The position numbers and the translations under genes are program-made. DNA of 64,000 nucleotides from Escherichia sp. E1V33 (GTDB taxonomy: Bacteria > Pseudomonadota > Gammaproteobacteria > Enterobacterales > Enterobacteriaceae): contig NZ_RHJI01000010.1 of assembly GCF_004211955.1 (NCBI RefSeq), forward strand, positions 496,001 to 560,000. The letters run 5' to 3'. The notes below the pieces were generated by a model. It saw nothing but the letters and a program-made list of their open reading frames with translations, had not been told where the DNA came from and searched no databases. Shown here piece by piece: positions 48,719 to 60,265 of the stretch. How positions within the stretch are numbered: position 1 is the stretch's first letter; every line of letters starts with the position of its first letter.

Positions 48719-51346
48719 TTATTCTTCTTCTGGCTCGTCGTCAACGTCCACTTCCGGAGCGATTTCATCGTCTCCTTCCGCAGCACTGCCGTCGATAGTA
48801 TCCAGATCTTCATCGTCAACCGGTTCAGCAACACGTTGCAGACCCACCACGTTTTCATCTTCCGAAGTACGGATGAGGATTACGCCCTGGGTGTTACGGC
48901 CCACGATGCTGATTTCTGATACGCGAGTACGTACCAGCGTACCGGCATCGGTGATCATCATGATCTGGTCGCAGTCATCTACCTGCACCGCGCCAACCAC
49001 TAAACCGTTACGTTCGGTAACCTTAATGGAGATAACCCCTTTCGTCGCACGCGACTTAGTTGGGTATTCCGCCACCGCGGTACGTTTACCGTAACCGTTT
49101 TGCGTTGCAGTGAGGATTGCGCCATCGCCACGCGGTACGATCAGAGAGACGACTTTATCGCCTTCGCCTAAACGGATACCGCGAACACCGGTGGTGTTGC
49201 AGCCCATTGCGCGGACAGAAGACTCTTTAAAGCGCACCACTTTACCTTCTGCGGAGAACAGCATCACTTCGTCTTCACCGCTGGTCAGATCAACGCCGAT
49301 CAGTTCATCGCCTTCAACCAGTTTGATCGCCACTTTACCGGCGGTACGCAGACGGTTGAATTCGGTCAGGACAGTTTTCTTCACAGTCCCGTTAGCGGTC
49401 GCCATGAAGACTTTCACGCCTTCTTCAAACTCAGTCACCGGCAGGATCGCGGTGATACGTTCGTCTTGCTCCAGCGGCAGCAGGTTGACGATCGGACGAC
49501 CGCGCGCGCCACGAGTGGCTTCCGGCAACTGGTAAACTTTCATCGAATAGACGCGACCACGGCTGGAGAAGCACAGGATATGATCGTGGGTATTCGCCAC
49601 CAGCAGTCGGTCGATAAAGTCTTCTTCTTTAATACGTGCGGCAGATTTACCTTTCCCGCCACGACGCTGCGCTTCGTATTCAGAAAGCGGCTGGTACTTC
49701 ACGTAGCCCTGGTGAGAGAGCGTCACTACTACATCTTCCTGAGTGATCAGATCTTCCAGGTTGATGTCTGCGCTGTTAGCCGTGATTTCAGTGCGGCGTT
49801 TATCACCGAACTGTTCACGAACCAGTTCCAGCTCTTCACGGATCACTTCCATCAGACGATCGGCGCTACCCAGAATACGCAGCAGTTCCGCGATCTGATC
49901 CAGCAGCTCTTTGTATTCGTCGAGCAGTTTTTCATGCTCAAGGCCGGTCAGTTTCTGCAAACGCAGATCCAGAATCGCCTGGGCTTGCTGTTCGGTCAGA
50001 TAGTACAGACCATCACGCACGCCGAACTCTGGCTCCAGCCATTCCGGACGCGCAGCATCGTCGCCAGCACGTTCCAGCATCGCGGCAACGTTGCCCAGCT
50101 GCCACGGATTAGCAACCAGCGCGGTTTTCGCTTCTGCAGGCGTCGGCGCATGACGGATCAGTTCGATGATCGGGTCGATGTTCGCCAGCGCCACGGCTAA
50201 TGCTTCAAGGATATGAGCACGATCGCGAGCTTTACGCAGTTCGAAAATAGTACGACGGGTCACTACTTCGCGGCGGTGACGAACAAACGCCGCGATGATG
50301 TCTTTCAGGTTCATGATCTTCGGCTGACCATGGTGCAATGCCACCATGTTGATACCGAAAGAAACCTGCAACTGGGTCTGGGAGTAGAGGTTGTTGAGCA
50401 CCACTTCACCGACCGCATCGCGTTTAACTTCAATCACGATGCGCATACCGTCTTTGTCTGACTCGTCACGCAGCGCGCTGATGCCTTCCACGCGTTTTTC
50501 TTTTACCAGTTCCGCAATCTTCTCGATCAGGCGCGCTTTGTTCACCTGATACGGAATTTCGTGAACGATAATGGTTTCACGCCCGGTTTTGGCGTCGACT
50601 TCCACTTCGGCACGGGCGCGGATGTACACCTTGCCACGACCGGTACGGTAAGCTTCTTCAATACCGCGACGGCCGTTAATGATAGCGGCTGTCGGGAAGT
50701 CCGGACCCGGGATGTGTTCCATCAGCCCTTCAATGCTGATGTCTTCATCATCGATATACGCCAGACAACCGTTGATAACTTCCGTCAGGTTGTGCGGCGG
50801 GATGTTGGTTGCCATACCTACGGCGATACCGGAAGAACCGTTCACCAACAGGTTAGGAATTTTGGTTGGCATGACGTCCGGAATTTTTTCCGTGCCGTCA
50901 TAGTTATCAACGAAATCGACCGTCTCTTTTTCGAGATCGGCCATCAGTTCATGGGCAATTTTCGCCAGACGGATTTCCGTATAACGCATTGCCGCCGCAG
51001 AGTCGCCGTCGATAGAACCGAAGTTACCCTGACCGTCTACCAGCATATAACGCAGCGAGAATGGCTGCGCCATGCGGACGATCGTGTCATAGACCGCCGA
51101 GTCACCATGGGGATGGTATTTACCGATTACGTCACCAACGACACGGGCAGATTTTTTATAGGCTTTGTTCCAGTCATTGCCTAGTACGTTCATGGCGTAA
51201 AGTACGCGACGGTGTACCGGCTTCAGGCCATCTCGGACATCCGGCAGCGCACGGCCAACAATGACCGACATCGCATAATCCAGATAGGAGCTCTTCAGCT
51301 CTTCCTCAATGTTGACCGGTGTAATTTCTCTCGCAAGGTCGCTCAT
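48719..51346 (-). CDS. gyrA: DNA gyrase subunit A
   Basis: An 875-residue subunit that breaks and rejoins DNA in the A2B2 gyrase. The catalytic tyrosine is Y122 ([10 protein letters not shown]), next to R121. The quinolone resistance-determining region reads [11 protein letters not shown] with serine at 83 and aspartate at 87, both wild type. The C-terminal beta-pinwheel holds the GyrA box region (QRRGGKG) and ends in an acidic tail (EDEDLDT...EPEEE). No insertion or truncation. Confidence 0.99.
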   Translation of the reverse strand: MSDLAREITPVNIEEELKSSYLDYAMSVIVGRALPDVRDGLKPVHRRVLYAMNVLGNDWNKAYKKSARVVGDVIGKYHPHGDSAVYDTIVRMAQPFSLRYMLVDGQGNFGSIDGDSAAAMRYTEIRLAKIAHELMADLEKETVDFVDNYDGTEKIPDVMPTKIPNLLVNGSSGIAVGMATNIPPHNLTEVINGCLAYIDDEDISIEGLMEHIPGPDFPTAAIINGRRGIEEAYRTGRGKVYIRARAEVEVDAKTGRETIIVHEIPYQVNKARLIEKIAELVKEKRVEGISALRDESDKDGMRIVIEVKRDAVGEVVLNNLYSQTQLQVSFGINMVALHHGQPKIMNLKDIIAAFVRHRREVVTRRTIFELRKARDRAHILEALAVALANIDPIIELIRHAPTPAEAKTALVANPWQLGNVAAMLERAGDDAARPEWLEPEFGVRDGLYYLTEQQAQAILDLRLQKLTGLEHEKLLDEYKELLDQIAELLRILGSADRLMEVIREELELVREQFGDKRRTEITANSADINLEDLITQEDVVVTLSHQGYVKYQPLSEYEAQRRGGKGKSAARIKEEDFIDRLLVANTHDHILCFSSRGRVYSMKVYQLPEATRGARGRPIVNLLPLEQDERITAILPVTEFEEGVKVFMATANGTVKKTVLTEFNRLRTAGKVAIKLVEGDELIGVDLTSGEDEVMLFSAEGKVVRFKESSVRAMGCNTTGVRGIRLGEGDKVVSLIVPRGDGAILTATQNGYGKRTAVAEYPTKSRATKGVISIKVTERNGLVVGAVQVDDCDQIMMITDAGTLVRTRVSEISIVGRNTQGVILIRTSEDENVVGLQRVAEPVDDEDLDTIDGSAAEGDDEIAPEVDVDDEPEEE

Positions 51347-51390
51347 CTAACCGCTATCCCTCTACTGTATCCCGGATTCAAAGGTCGGAA

Positions 51391-51396
51391 ATTATA
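51391..51396 (-). promoter_or_regulatory. -10 element of the gyrA promoter
   Basis: TATAAT on the minus strand, 45 bases before the gyrA ATG. No strong -35 hexamer is seen at 17 bases, as expected for a supercoiling-sensitive gyr promoter. Confidence 0.7.
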
Positions 51397-51430
51397 ACAC
51401 AGCCGCGCAGATTGAGGTAAACCAATACGC

Positions 51431-51458
51431 TTTATTCACATCCAATGCCTGATATACT
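51431..51458 (+). promoter_or_regulatory. Probable ubiG promoter
   Basis: TTTATT (51431-51436) and TATACT (51453-51458) spaced by 16 bases, 34 bases before the ubiG ATG and divergent from gyrA. Confidence 0.6.
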
Positions 51459-51492
51459 CGATTGTCTTGCCAATTACGGAGTAGAAGTACCA

Positions 51493-52215
51493 ATGAATGC
51501 CGAAAAATCGCCGGTCAACCATAACGTAGACCACGAAGAGATCGCTAAATTTGAAGCTGTTGCCTCCCGCTGGTGGGATCTTGAAGGTGAGTTCAAACCA
51601 CTGCACCGTATTAACCCGCTGCGTCTGGGCTATATTTCCGAGCGTGCTGGCGGTTTATTTGGCAAAAAGGTGCTCGATGTTGGTTGCGGTGGCGGCATTC
51701 TGGCCGAGAGTATGGCGCGCGAAGGCGCGACGGTGACCGGTCTGGATATGGGCTTTGAGCCATTGCAGGTGGCAAAGCTGCATGCGCTGGAAAGCGGTAT
51801 TCAGGTAGAGTACGTACAGGAAACCGTTGAAGAACACGCGGCAAAACATGCCGGGCAGTATGATGTGGTGACCTGCATGGAGATGCTGGAGCACGTTCCC
51901 GATCCGCAGTCAGTGGTCAGAGCCTGTGCACAACTGGTGAAACCGGGCGGCGATGTCTTTTTCTCGACGCTTAACCGCAACGGCAAGTCCTGGCTGATGG
52001 CGGTGGTTGGCGCTGAATATATTTTGCGCATGGTGCCTAAAGGTACGCACGACGTGAAGAAATTTATAAAACCGGCAGAACTGCTGGGCTGGGTGGATCA
52101 GACCAGTCTTAAAGAACGTCATATGACCGGGCTGCATTACAACCCGATCACTAACTCCTTTAAGCTCGGCCCCGGCGTGGATGTGAACTATATGCTGCAC
52201 ACGCAGAATAAGTGA
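51493..52215 (+). CDS. ubiG: Ubiquinone biosynthesis O-methyltransferase UbiG
   Basis: A 240-residue SAM-dependent methyltransferase that performs both O-methylations of ubiquinone synthesis. SAM motif [14 protein letters not shown] lies at about residues 58-70. The start at 51493 ([13 protein letters not shown]) has ACGGAGTAG ahead and is the known N-terminus; an ORF extension to 51445 would add 16 non-conserved residues. Divergent from gyrA, followed by a BIME. Confidence 0.97.
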   Translation: MNAEKSPVNHNVDHEEIAKFEAVASRWWDLEGEFKPLHRINPLRLGYISERAGGLFGKKVLDVGCGGGILAESMAREGATVTGLDMGFEPLQVAKLHALESGIQVEYVQETVEEHAAKHAGQYDVVTCMEMLEHVPDPQSVVRACAQLVKPGGDVFFSTLNRNGKSWLMAVVGAEYILRMVPKGTHDVKKFIKPAELLGWVDQTSLKERHMTGLHYNPITNSFKLGPGVDVNYMLHTQNK

Positions 52216-52220
52216 GATGG

Positions 52221-52333
52221 TTGGCCGGATACATCCGGCAACCGTGCCAATGCCTGATGCGCCGCTTGCCGCGTCTTATCAGGCCTACAAATGCTCCCCG
52301 TAGGCCAGATAAGGCGTTTACGCCGCATCAGGC
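52221..52333. repeat. Hairpin and BIME downstream of ubiG
   Basis: A GCCGGAT-AC-ATCCGGC hairpin at 52224-52239 is followed by a REP pair: GCCTGATGCGCCGC...CTTATCAGGCCTAC and GTAGGCCAGATAAGGCG...GCATCAGGC. It separates the convergent ends of ubiG and yfaL. Confidence 0.88.
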
Positions 52334-52358
52334 GGCAATGGTGCTGGTCAGACAGCGA

Positions 52359-55300
52359 TTACCATTTCACCGTCATCGATAAAAACCCGGTCGTCTGGGC
52401 AAAATCATCACTCCCTTTCTGCCACGCCACGCTGCCGCGCAAGGAAACTCGTTGACTGATATTTCCTGTGATCCCCATCTTTAATTCACCACATTGCTTC
52501 GCCACATCATCGCTGATATTGCTGCCATCTTCGTCAATTTTCGCCGAATGGGGATCGTGATAATAATTCAAATCCAACGTTGGCGTGATATGAAGCGCAG
52601 TTTGCCATTCGCTGTGTAATCCAAGCCGCATCTGAATATCATCATCCTGTGATTGTGACACCTGTGCACGGTTAGCGGCGGTAAAATCACGTTGCTACAC
52701 GCCCTGATAAATCACCTGCGCCTGAGGTTCAATTAACACACGACTTCCCGGTAACCACTGATAACCGGCTTCCAGCGAAGCAACGATCCCTGATGAGTGG
52801 TAATGGTCCGCGCCGTCGCTTTGTTCGCTAACATCATTCGTAAACCAGGCGTACTGCAACCAGCTATCCAGCCATGCCCCTTGTTTTTGGCTACCGTGCT
52901 GAAACCAGCTTGAGGTCAGCCCAACGGCATAACCGTGATTCTGGTTATCAGCGCGGGTTCCAGTCATGTTTGAGCGACTGTCACCCTGATTATCGCTGTA
53001 GCCCCCCACTGCCCCTAGCATCCACTGACCATCATCGCTCCAGCGTCCGCTTAACAGGTTGCCGCTAAGCTGTACCGTAGAAGTGTCTTCGTGCTCCGCC
53101 AGCTGCCCCGCGGCGGTGTATTGATAATGACCGCCGACAACGCGCAAATGCAGTGTCTGACCATCGCCACCAGCGTGATCGCGCCGCTCCATCACAAATG
53201 CCTGATTTGCCACCCGCAGATTATTAAGATATCCCCCAACTTTGGCATTCAGCACAGGCTGGTAAGCGGGTGTTGGGTAGGGATCAGGCGTGGGATCGGG
53301 AGTTGGGTCCGGATCGGGCGGTGGCGTAGGAGTGACATTTTGCGATCGCAAATACCAGTCATTATCATCTTCCACCAACGTATAGTCGTAAGCGCCCATA
53401 TTGACGTAGCCACTACCCGCCAGACTAAACTGCGCATTGTTCTGGAATTGCGTAGGATCGGCCGTAAAATCAACCACTTTTATCCCAGTAGATGTCGGTT
53501 GGTCAATGCCTGTAATCGGGTTAATCACTACCGTGGTATTGCCGGATGTATTGCCGTTAAGCACCAGCAGATCGCTTATGGAATCATCGCCGTTTAATTC
53601 GCTGTCGAGCAATAACGTACCGCCGCCAGTGTAATCACCGTTTACCGTCAGTGTATCGCCAGCGATGCCATTTTGCAGACTGACCGCACCGGAAGTATTG
53701 GTTAGTTCACCATTGACCGTCACGCCTGAAAGATAAGTCAGGCTGTCGGTTTCCAGGTTGGTATTAAGAACACCTGTCAACATCACGCCATCGGTGGCAT
53801 TCACCAACGTACCGTCGCCGTTAAACAGCGAGGCATCCAGTGCGGCGGAAGTATCCTGACTAGTCAGGCACAAAACCGTGCCATCACTGATGTCGATCGT
53901 GCCACTGGAAGTAGCATCAATAGACTGAATATCCTGGTCCGCACCAGTCTCGAACGTTGCGCCGTCACCGACCCACAGCGAAGAAGCATAAGGAAAGATA
54001 TTCGCAGCATCGCCTTGCAGCGTGCCTTCTTCTACTCTCACCGCTGACTGCGTCGTACCGCTGGCGGTCAGTTCCAGCGTACCTGCGCCTGTTTTAGTCA
54101 ATGTGCTTCCCACATCCTGATGCTGCCCGCTGCTGTCAGCCATCAGCGCGCCCCACTGCGTCTCTACGCCCGCATCAACCGCCACCTCACCGTCAGCGCG
54201 CATTTCGATATCACGCCCGTGGCCTGCCGCCTCTGAACACGTGTCAACGTCGGCGGTAATCTCCATCGTGCTATCTTGTTGATTATCAGTAAAGATAACC
54301 TGGCGGTTATAGTGGGTATCTCCAAGCTGAGAGTTGTCGCTCACCTCCAGCGTACCGGAGGCAATTTGCGTTGTGCCGAGGTATTGATTGTCATTTGCCA
54401 GGCTGACCTGCCCGTCACCCGCATCCACTACCACGTAGACGCCATTATTCCCGTCATCGCCAATATGCAGATCGTCGCCGCCGTAGAGATCGACAACATC
54501 CTGCCGACCAATCACCGTACCGCCGCTGCCACTGATTTCCAGACCATCGTTCTCTGACGTACCGCCCTGCCAGGTAGTGAAATCGGAGAGATCCAATACG
54601 CCGCCGTTTAATACGATTGACTGCGGATCGTCCTGCATCGCCGCCAGGTCCGTGGCGTTACCCGCAAGCGAGAGGATTGCGCCATCTTCCACTAAAATAT
54701 CTCCGGTCAGCATCATCGACTGCGCCCCCACCAGCACATAGCTACCGTTTTCAGCAACCGTGAGTTGCCCTTCACCTTCGATGGTTCCACTAAAACCGCC
54801 TGCATTAACGGTAACATTACCGCCAGCATCAATATTTAAGGTGCCATTCTGAAAACCCGTCAGTGAATGAACAAAAGTCTGCTGTGTAGCGCCAACGTTC
54901 AATTCCGCCTGGTCATCCCGATGGCTGATACTGCCGACCATCAGGCCATAGCAATTTTGCGCATTAGTCTGGCAATAGTCATCGCCGACATTCATCAGCG
55001 AATTGCTACGCCCCAGCGTCACTTCACCGTTTTCGATCCGCATCTCGCCGGTAAAATTATTATTATCCGCATTGAGCACCAGTTCGCCCGCTCCGGTTTT
55101 GCTGATACTCCCGGTTCCGGCAATGGAATCGATCGCACCATCGTTACTTACGTCACCGATAACCAGGGTTTTATTGGCAGCGATATCAAACCTTACCTGG
55201 CTTGAATCGACGTACATAAAGCCGCCCGCCGCTGGAGAAAGAGCATCGCCATAACCTGCTGCGCTGTTGTTCTCATCCACTAACACGCCGCCGTTCTGGC

Positions 55301-56102
55301 TGTAGCTGTCATCAACAGAAATATCAATAAGATAGGAAGCCGCCACGCTATTGGTATAAATCGCCCCGCCATAGCCTTCGGCAGTGTTATTTATAAAGGC
55401 TGTGTTATTTATTATCGTATAACCAGAGGGATGCGTAATATCGCTATTATTATCGGTAACATCGATCGCACCGCCATCGCCATCGCTGTAACTTGTTGAT
55501 GTATGTGCCTGGTTATTATCAAATATATCATCACTTAAATAGACGTCATTATTGATAGTATAAATTGCACCACCTTTGCCGTCATTGGCAATGTTTTTGC
55601 TGAACACGGCATTAGCGACGATTATATCTACAGCACCGGAGTCATTGGTCCCAGAGGAATAAATAGCGCCACCATATCCTCCGGCCACGTTATCCACAAA
55701 AATAACACTATCAAGATTCAGCGTTGAGTTTTCTTTGGCAAATATTGCCCCACCATTATTATATTCGCCATTTACGGTATTATTCGCAAACAAGGTCATA
55801 CCGCTTTCATTTTCTGGCGATAATAAAAGTCCCGCCCCCTGTTGCAAAAATACAGCCCCTCCGCTAGAGCTATTTGTCATATCCGCAAAAACCAGCCATT
55901 GTCCATCAGCAACACTCCAGTCTTGTGTAATGCCTGAAAGACTTTGCCTGCTGGCCTGGCAACTGCTGGTTACGTTGTTTCCCTGGCATGATTCAAAAGC
56001 CTGCGATGAGGCATTTGCGGCTGTAAATGAACCCGCCATCATGGCAGGGATACCCCATATAATCCCTTTAGCAGAAAAAAGAATCCATTTTTTACTTTGC
56101 AT
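52359..56102 (-). pseudogene. yfaL: Autotransporter adhesin YfaL, interrupted by an in-frame amber codon
   Basis: A type Va autotransporter of about 1247 codons. It has an extended signal peptide (1-32), a long passenger of right-handed beta-helix repeats (recurring GGAIY/GGGAI turns), a proline-aspartate linker (PPPDPDPTPDPTPDP near 1010) and a C-terminal beta-barrel. Translation from 56102 ends after residue 1135 at TAG (52697-52695), where E. coli YfaL has CAG (Gln). The frame then stays open for 111 more codons and ends in the normal ...GFLSMTVKW. The missing part is the last strands of the barrel including the BAM signal, so the truncated protein should not insert properly. The passenger is otherwise intact. 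Confidence 0.85.
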
Positions 56103-56625
56103 GACCTGGTTACCACTTAAATAACATTGGTCTATTAAAAAACAGGTTATGCCTTTAAATAAAAATTAATTGTAAATCGCAAATAAATTAACTGTATGAC
56201 ATGGCAGTTAATGATAATAAATAGATGTGAAAGTTTTCTTAAAATCACATTAATTCTTTAATTAACAATACTTAAATGACATTAATTTAATTAAATCATT
56301 TATCAACCATAAGAAAAATCAACATTGAGAGTAATTATTTAACATTAACTGAATAAAAAAACACCGTTACCACCCTTACAGCAGGTTACAAATGCTCATA
56401 TTGTGAACAATGAAATAAATGATTGCTCCAGATGCTGTTGCAGCAAAATCAATTTTTGCCGAATTGAATTAAGCACAACAAATAACCTGGATCAATAATT
56501 ATCTTAAATTGAACGTTCAAGAAATCACCGAACGGTTATTTTTAACAAATTTTTCTCTTCCCATTGACTTTCCCGAACACCTTGTCTGACCTAAGGTACG
56601 CGGAAGTCACTTTTTCCTTCCTGAG
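56103..56625. other. Long AT-rich yfaL-nrdA divergent region
   Basis: About 520 bases with no credible ORF, dominated by TTAAT/AATTAA tracts. It should contain the yfaL promoter (minus strand) and, towards the right, Fis and other sites known to control nrdA in E. coli. I cannot assign individual sites. The composition suggests H-NS-type silencing of yfaL, which is inference. Confidence 0.5.
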
Positions 56626-56646
56626 TTATCCACAAAGTTATGCACT
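56626..56646 (+). promoter_or_regulatory. Two DnaA boxes upstream of nrdA
   Basis: TTATCCACA (56626-56634) is a perfect DnaA box. TTATGCACT (56638-56646) matches 8 of 9 and follows after three bases. DnaA-ATP regulation of nrdAB from this pair is known in E. coli. Confidence 0.88.
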
Positions 56647-56664
56647 TGCAACAGGGCCATTTTC

Positions 56665-56710
56665 ACACTATCTTGCAGTGAATCCCAAACATACCCCCTA
56701 TATATAGTGT
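56665..56710 (+). promoter_or_regulatory. Pair of NrdR boxes at the nrdA promoter
   Basis: Two 16-base partial palindromes, ACACTATCTTGCAGTG (56665-56680) and CCCCTATATATAGTGT (56695-56710), start 30 bases apart. This close to three-turn spacing is typical of NrdR repressor sites. Confidence 0.85.
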
Positions 56711-56787
56711 TCGTTGCAGCTTTCCTTACTACAGGTAGTTGGTGCGAAACTATTGCGGAAAGAATTCCAAAAACAGGTACGACATAC

Positions 56788-59073
56788 ATGAATCAGAATC
56801 TGCTGGTGACAAAGCGCGACGGTAGCACAGAGCGCATCAATCTCGACAAAATCCATCGCGTTCTGGACTGGGCGGCAGAAGGACTGCATAACGTTTCGAT
56901 TTCACAGGTCGAGCTGCGCTCCCATATTCAGTTTTATGACGGTATCAAGACCTCCGACATCCACGAAACCATTATCAAGGCTGCCGCTGACCTGATCTCC
57001 CGTGACGCACCGGACTATCAGTATCTCGCCGCGCGCCTGGCAATTTTCCACCTGCGTAAAAAAGCCTACGGACAATTTGAGCCGCCTGCGCTGTACGACC
57101 ACGTGGTGAAAATGGTCGAGATGGGCAAATACGATAATCATCTGCTGGAAGACTACACGGAAGAAGAGTTCAAGCAGATGGACACGTTTATCGTTCACGA
57201 CCGTGATATGACCTTCTCTTATGCTGCTGTTAAACAGCTGGAAGGCAAATATCTGGTACAGAACCGTGTGACCGGCGAAATCTACGAGAGCGCCCAGTTC
57301 CTTTATATTCTGGTTGCCGCGTGCCTGTTCTCGAACTACCCGCGTGAAACGCGCCTGCAATATGTGAAGCGTTTTTACGACGCAGTTTCCACATTTAAAA
57401 TTTCGCTGCCGACGCCAATCATGTCCGGCGTGCGTACTCCGACTCGCCAGTTCAGCTCCTGTGTGCTGATCGAATGCGGCGACAGCCTGGATTCCATCAA
57501 CGCCACCTCCAGCGCGATTGTGAAATACGTTTCCCAGCGTGCAGGTATCGGCATCAACGCCGGACGTATTCGTGCGCTGGGTAGCCCGATTCGTGGCGGT
57601 GAAGCGTTCCATACCGGCTGCATTCCGTTCTACAAACATTTCCAGACTGCGGTGAAATCCTGCTCTCAGGGCGGCGTGCGCGGCGGTGCGGCAACGCTGT
57701 TCTACCCAATATGGCATCTGGAAGTTGAAAGTCTGCTGGTGCTGAAAAACAACCGTGGTGTAGAAGGCAACCGCGTGCGTCATATGGACTACGGGGTGCA
57801 GATCAACAAACTGATGTATACCCGTCTGCTGAAAGGTGAAGATATCACGCTGTTCAGCCCCTCTGACGTACCGGGGCTGTACGATGCGTTCTTCGCCGAT
57901 CAGGAAGAGTTTGAGCGCCTGTACACCAAATATGAGAAAGACGACAGCATCCGCAAACAGCGCGTGAAAGCGGTTGAGCTGTTCTCGCTGATGATGCAGG
58001 AACGTGCGTCTACTGGTCGTATTTATATTCAGAACGTTGACCACTGCAACACCCACAGCCCGTTTGATCCGGCTATTGCGCCAGTTCGCCAGTCTAACCT
58101 GTGTCTGGAAATCGCTCTGCCGACCAAACCGCTGAATGACGTTAACGACGAAAACGGCGAAATCGCGCTGTGTACGCTTTCTGCTTTCAACCTGGGGGCA
58201 ATTAACAGCCTGGATGAACTGGAAGAGTTGGCCGTTCTGGCGGTACGCGCACTCGACGCGCTGCTGGATTATCAAGATTACCCGATCCCGGCAGCCAAAC
58301 GCGGGGCGATGGGTCGTCGTACGCTGGGTATTGGTGTGATCAACTTCGCGTACTATCTGGCGAAGCACGGTAAACGCTACTCCGACGGCAGCGCCAACAA
58401 CCTGACGCACAAAACCTTCGAAGCGATTCAGTATTATCTGCTGAAAGCCTCTAACGAGCTGGCGAAAGAGCAAGGCGCATGTCCGTGGTTTAACGAAACC
58501 ACCTACGCGAAAGGGATCCTGCCGATCGATACCTATAAGAAAGATCTGGATGCCATCGCTAATGAGCCGCTGCATTACGACTGGGAAGCACTGCGTGAGT
58601 CAATCAAAACGCACGGCCTGCGTAACTCTACGCTTTCAGCCCTGATGCCGTCGGAGACGTCTTCACAGATCTCTAACGCCACTAACGGTATTGAACCGCC
58701 GCGCGGTTACGTTAGCATCAAAGCCTCGAAAGACGGTATTCTGCGCCAGGTCGTGCCGGACTATGAACATCTGCACGACGCCTACGAGTTGCTGTGGGAA
58801 ATGCCGGGTAACGACGGCTACCTGCAACTGGTTGGTATCATGCAGAAATTTATCGATCAGTCGATTTCTGCGAATACTAACTACGATCCGTCACGATTCC
58901 CGTCAGGAAAAGTGCCGATGCAGCAGTTGCTGAAAGACCTGCTCACCGCCTACAAATTCGGGGTCAAAACGCTGTATTATCAGAACACCCGTGACGGCGC
59001 AGAAGATGCGCAGGACGATCTGGTACCGTCAATCCAGGACGATGGCTGCGAAAGCGGCGCATGTAAGATCTGA
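56788..59073 (+). CDS. nrdA: Ribonucleoside-diphosphate reductase 1 alpha subunit NrdA
   Basis: A 761-residue class Ia reductase large subunit. The N-terminal ATP-cone (about 5-95) provides dATP inhibition. Active-site C225 (QFSSCVLIE), the NLCLEI...CTL region with C439 and the C-terminal shuttle cysteines in GCESGACKI (C754, C759) are present. The start at 56788 (MNQNLLVTKRDG) is the family start; an upstream in-frame codon at 56707 falls inside the NrdR box and is rejected. Makes deoxyribonucleotides for aerobic DNA synthesis. Confidence 0.99.
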   Translation: MNQNLLVTKRDGSTERINLDKIHRVLDWAAEGLHNVSISQVELRSHIQFYDGIKTSDIHETIIKAAADLISRDAPDYQYLAARLAIFHLRKKAYGQFEPPALYDHVVKMVEMGKYDNHLLEDYTEEEFKQMDTFIVHDRDMTFSYAAVKQLEGKYLVQNRVTGEIYESAQFLYILVAACLFSNYPRETRLQYVKRFYDAVSTFKISLPTPIMSGVRTPTRQFSSCVLIECGDSLDSINATSSAIVKYVSQRAGIGINAGRIRALGSPIRGGEAFHTGCIPFYKHFQTAVKSCSQGGVRGGAATLFYPIWHLEVESLLVLKNNRGVEGNRVRHMDYGVQINKLMYTRLLKGEDITLFSPSDVPGLYDAFFADQEEFERLYTKYEKDDSIRKQRVKAVELFSLMMQERASTGRIYIQNVDHCNTHSPFDPAIAPVRQSNLCLEIALPTKPLNDVNDENGEIALCTLSAFNLGAINSLDELEELAVLAVRALDALLDYQDYPIPAAKRGAMGRRTLGIGVINFAYYLAKHGKRYSDGSANNLTHKTFEAIQYYLLKASNELAKEQGACPWFNETTYAKGILPIDTYKKDLDAIANEPLHYDWEALRESIKTHGLRNSTLSALMPSETSSQISNATNGIEPPRGYVSIKASKDGILRQVVPDYEHLHDAYELLWEMPGNDGYLQLVGIMQKFIDQSISANTNYDPSRFPSGKVPMQQLLKDLLTAYKFGVKTLYYQNTRDGAEDAQDDLVPSIQDDGCESGACKI

Positions 59074-59081
59074 TATTGAGA

Positions 59082-59113
59082 TGCCGGATGCGGCGTGAAC
59101 GCCTTATCCGGCA
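59082..59113. repeat. Single REP between nrdA and nrdB
   Basis: TGCCGGATGCGGCGTGAACG...CTTATCCGGCA forms one REP hairpin in the 61-base gap, within the operon. Such intercistronic REPs can stabilise the upstream mRNA. Confidence 0.9.
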
Positions 59114-59134
59114 TTAAAACCACAGGACACAGTC

Positions 59135-60265
59135 ATGGCATATACCACCTTTTCACAGACGAAAAATGATCAGCTCAAAGAGCCGATGTTCTTTGGTCAG
59201 CCGGTCAACGTGGCCCGCTACGATCAGCAAAAATATGAAATCTTCGAAAAGCTGATCGAAAAGCAGCTCTCTTTCTTCTGGCGTCCGGAAGAAGTTGACG
59301 TCTCCCGCGACCGTATCGATTATCAGGCGTTGCCTGAACACGAAAAACACATTTTTATCAGCAACCTGAAATACCAGACGTTGCTCGATTCAATTCAGGG
59401 TCGTAGCCCGAACGTGGCACTGCTGCCGCTAATTTCTATTCCGGAACTGGAAACCTGGGTCGAAACCTGGGCATTTTCAGAAACGATTCACTCTCGTTCC
59501 TATACCCATATCATTCGTAATATCGTTAACGATCCGTCTGTTGTATTCGACGATATCGTCACTAACGAGCAGATCCAGAAACGCGCGGAAGGCATTTCCC
59601 GCTATTACGATGAACTGATCGAGATGACCAGTTACTGGCATTTGCTGGGCGAAGGCACCCACACCGTAAACGGTAAAACTGTGACCGTTAGCCTGCGCGA
59701 GCTGAAGAAAAAACTGTATCTCTGTCTGATGAGCGTTAACGCGCTGGAAGCGATTCGTTTCTACGTCAGCTTTGCTTGTTCCTTCGCATTTGCTGAACGC
59801 GAACTGATGGAAGGTAACGCCAAAATCATTCGCCTGATTGCCCGCGACGAAGCACTGCACCTGACCGGTACTCAACATATGCTGAATCTACTGCGCAGCG
59901 GCGCGGATGATCCGGAAATGGCGGAAATAGCCGAAGAGTGTAAGCAAGAGTGCTATGACCTGTTTGTTCAGGCGGCACAACAGGAGAAAGACTGGGCGGA
60001 TTATCTGTTCCGTGACGGTTCGATGATTGGTCTGAATAAAGACATTCTCTGCCAGTACGTGGAATACATCACCAATATCCGTATGCAAGCTGTCGGTTTG
60101 GATCTGCCGTTCCAGACACGTTCCAACCCGATCCCGTGGATCAACACCTGGCTGGTGTCTGATAACGTACAGGTTGCCCCACAGGAAGTTGAGGTGAGTT
60201 CTTATCTGGTCGGTCAAATTGACTCGGAAGTGGACACCGACGATTTGAGTAACTTCCAGCTCTGA
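59135..60265 (+). CDS. nrdB: Ribonucleoside-diphosphate reductase 1 beta subunit NrdB
   Basis: A 376-residue di-iron tyrosyl-radical subunit. The radical tyrosine is Y123 of the precursor (Y122 after Met removal) in [12 protein letters not shown]. Iron ligands D85, E116 and H119 (precursor numbers) are visible, with the second set in the [12 protein letters not shown] region. The C-terminal peptide [10 protein letters not shown] docks to NrdA. The stop overlaps yfaE by one base. Confidence 0.99.
   Translation: MAYTTFSQTKNDQLKEPMFFGQPVNVARYDQQKYEIFEKLIEKQLSFFWRPEEVDVSRDRIDYQALPEHEKHIFISNLKYQTLLDSIQGRSPNVALLPLISIPELETWVETWAFSETIHSRSYTHIIRNIVNDPSVVFDDIVTNEQIQKRAEGISRYYDELIEMTSYWHLLGEGTHTVNGKTVTVSLRELKKKLYLCLMSVNALEAIRFYVSFACSFAFAERELMEGNAKIIRLIARDEALHLTGTQHMLNLLRSGADDPEMAEIAEECKQECYDLFVQAAQQEKDWADYLFRDGSMIGLNKDILCQYVEYITNIRMQAVGLDLPFQTRSNPIPWINTWLVSDNVQVAPQEVEVSSYLVGQIDSEVDTDDLSNFQL

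Noticed and set aside
52359..52661. Separate 100-codon gene starting with GTG downstream of yfaL
   Set aside because: It is in the same frame as yfaL and matches the end of its barrel; it is the severed tail, not an independent gene.
56902..58575. 557-codon minus-strand open frame opposite nrdA
   Set aside because: Antisense shadow of nrdA, which has full family identity; no plausible start or domain on the other strand.
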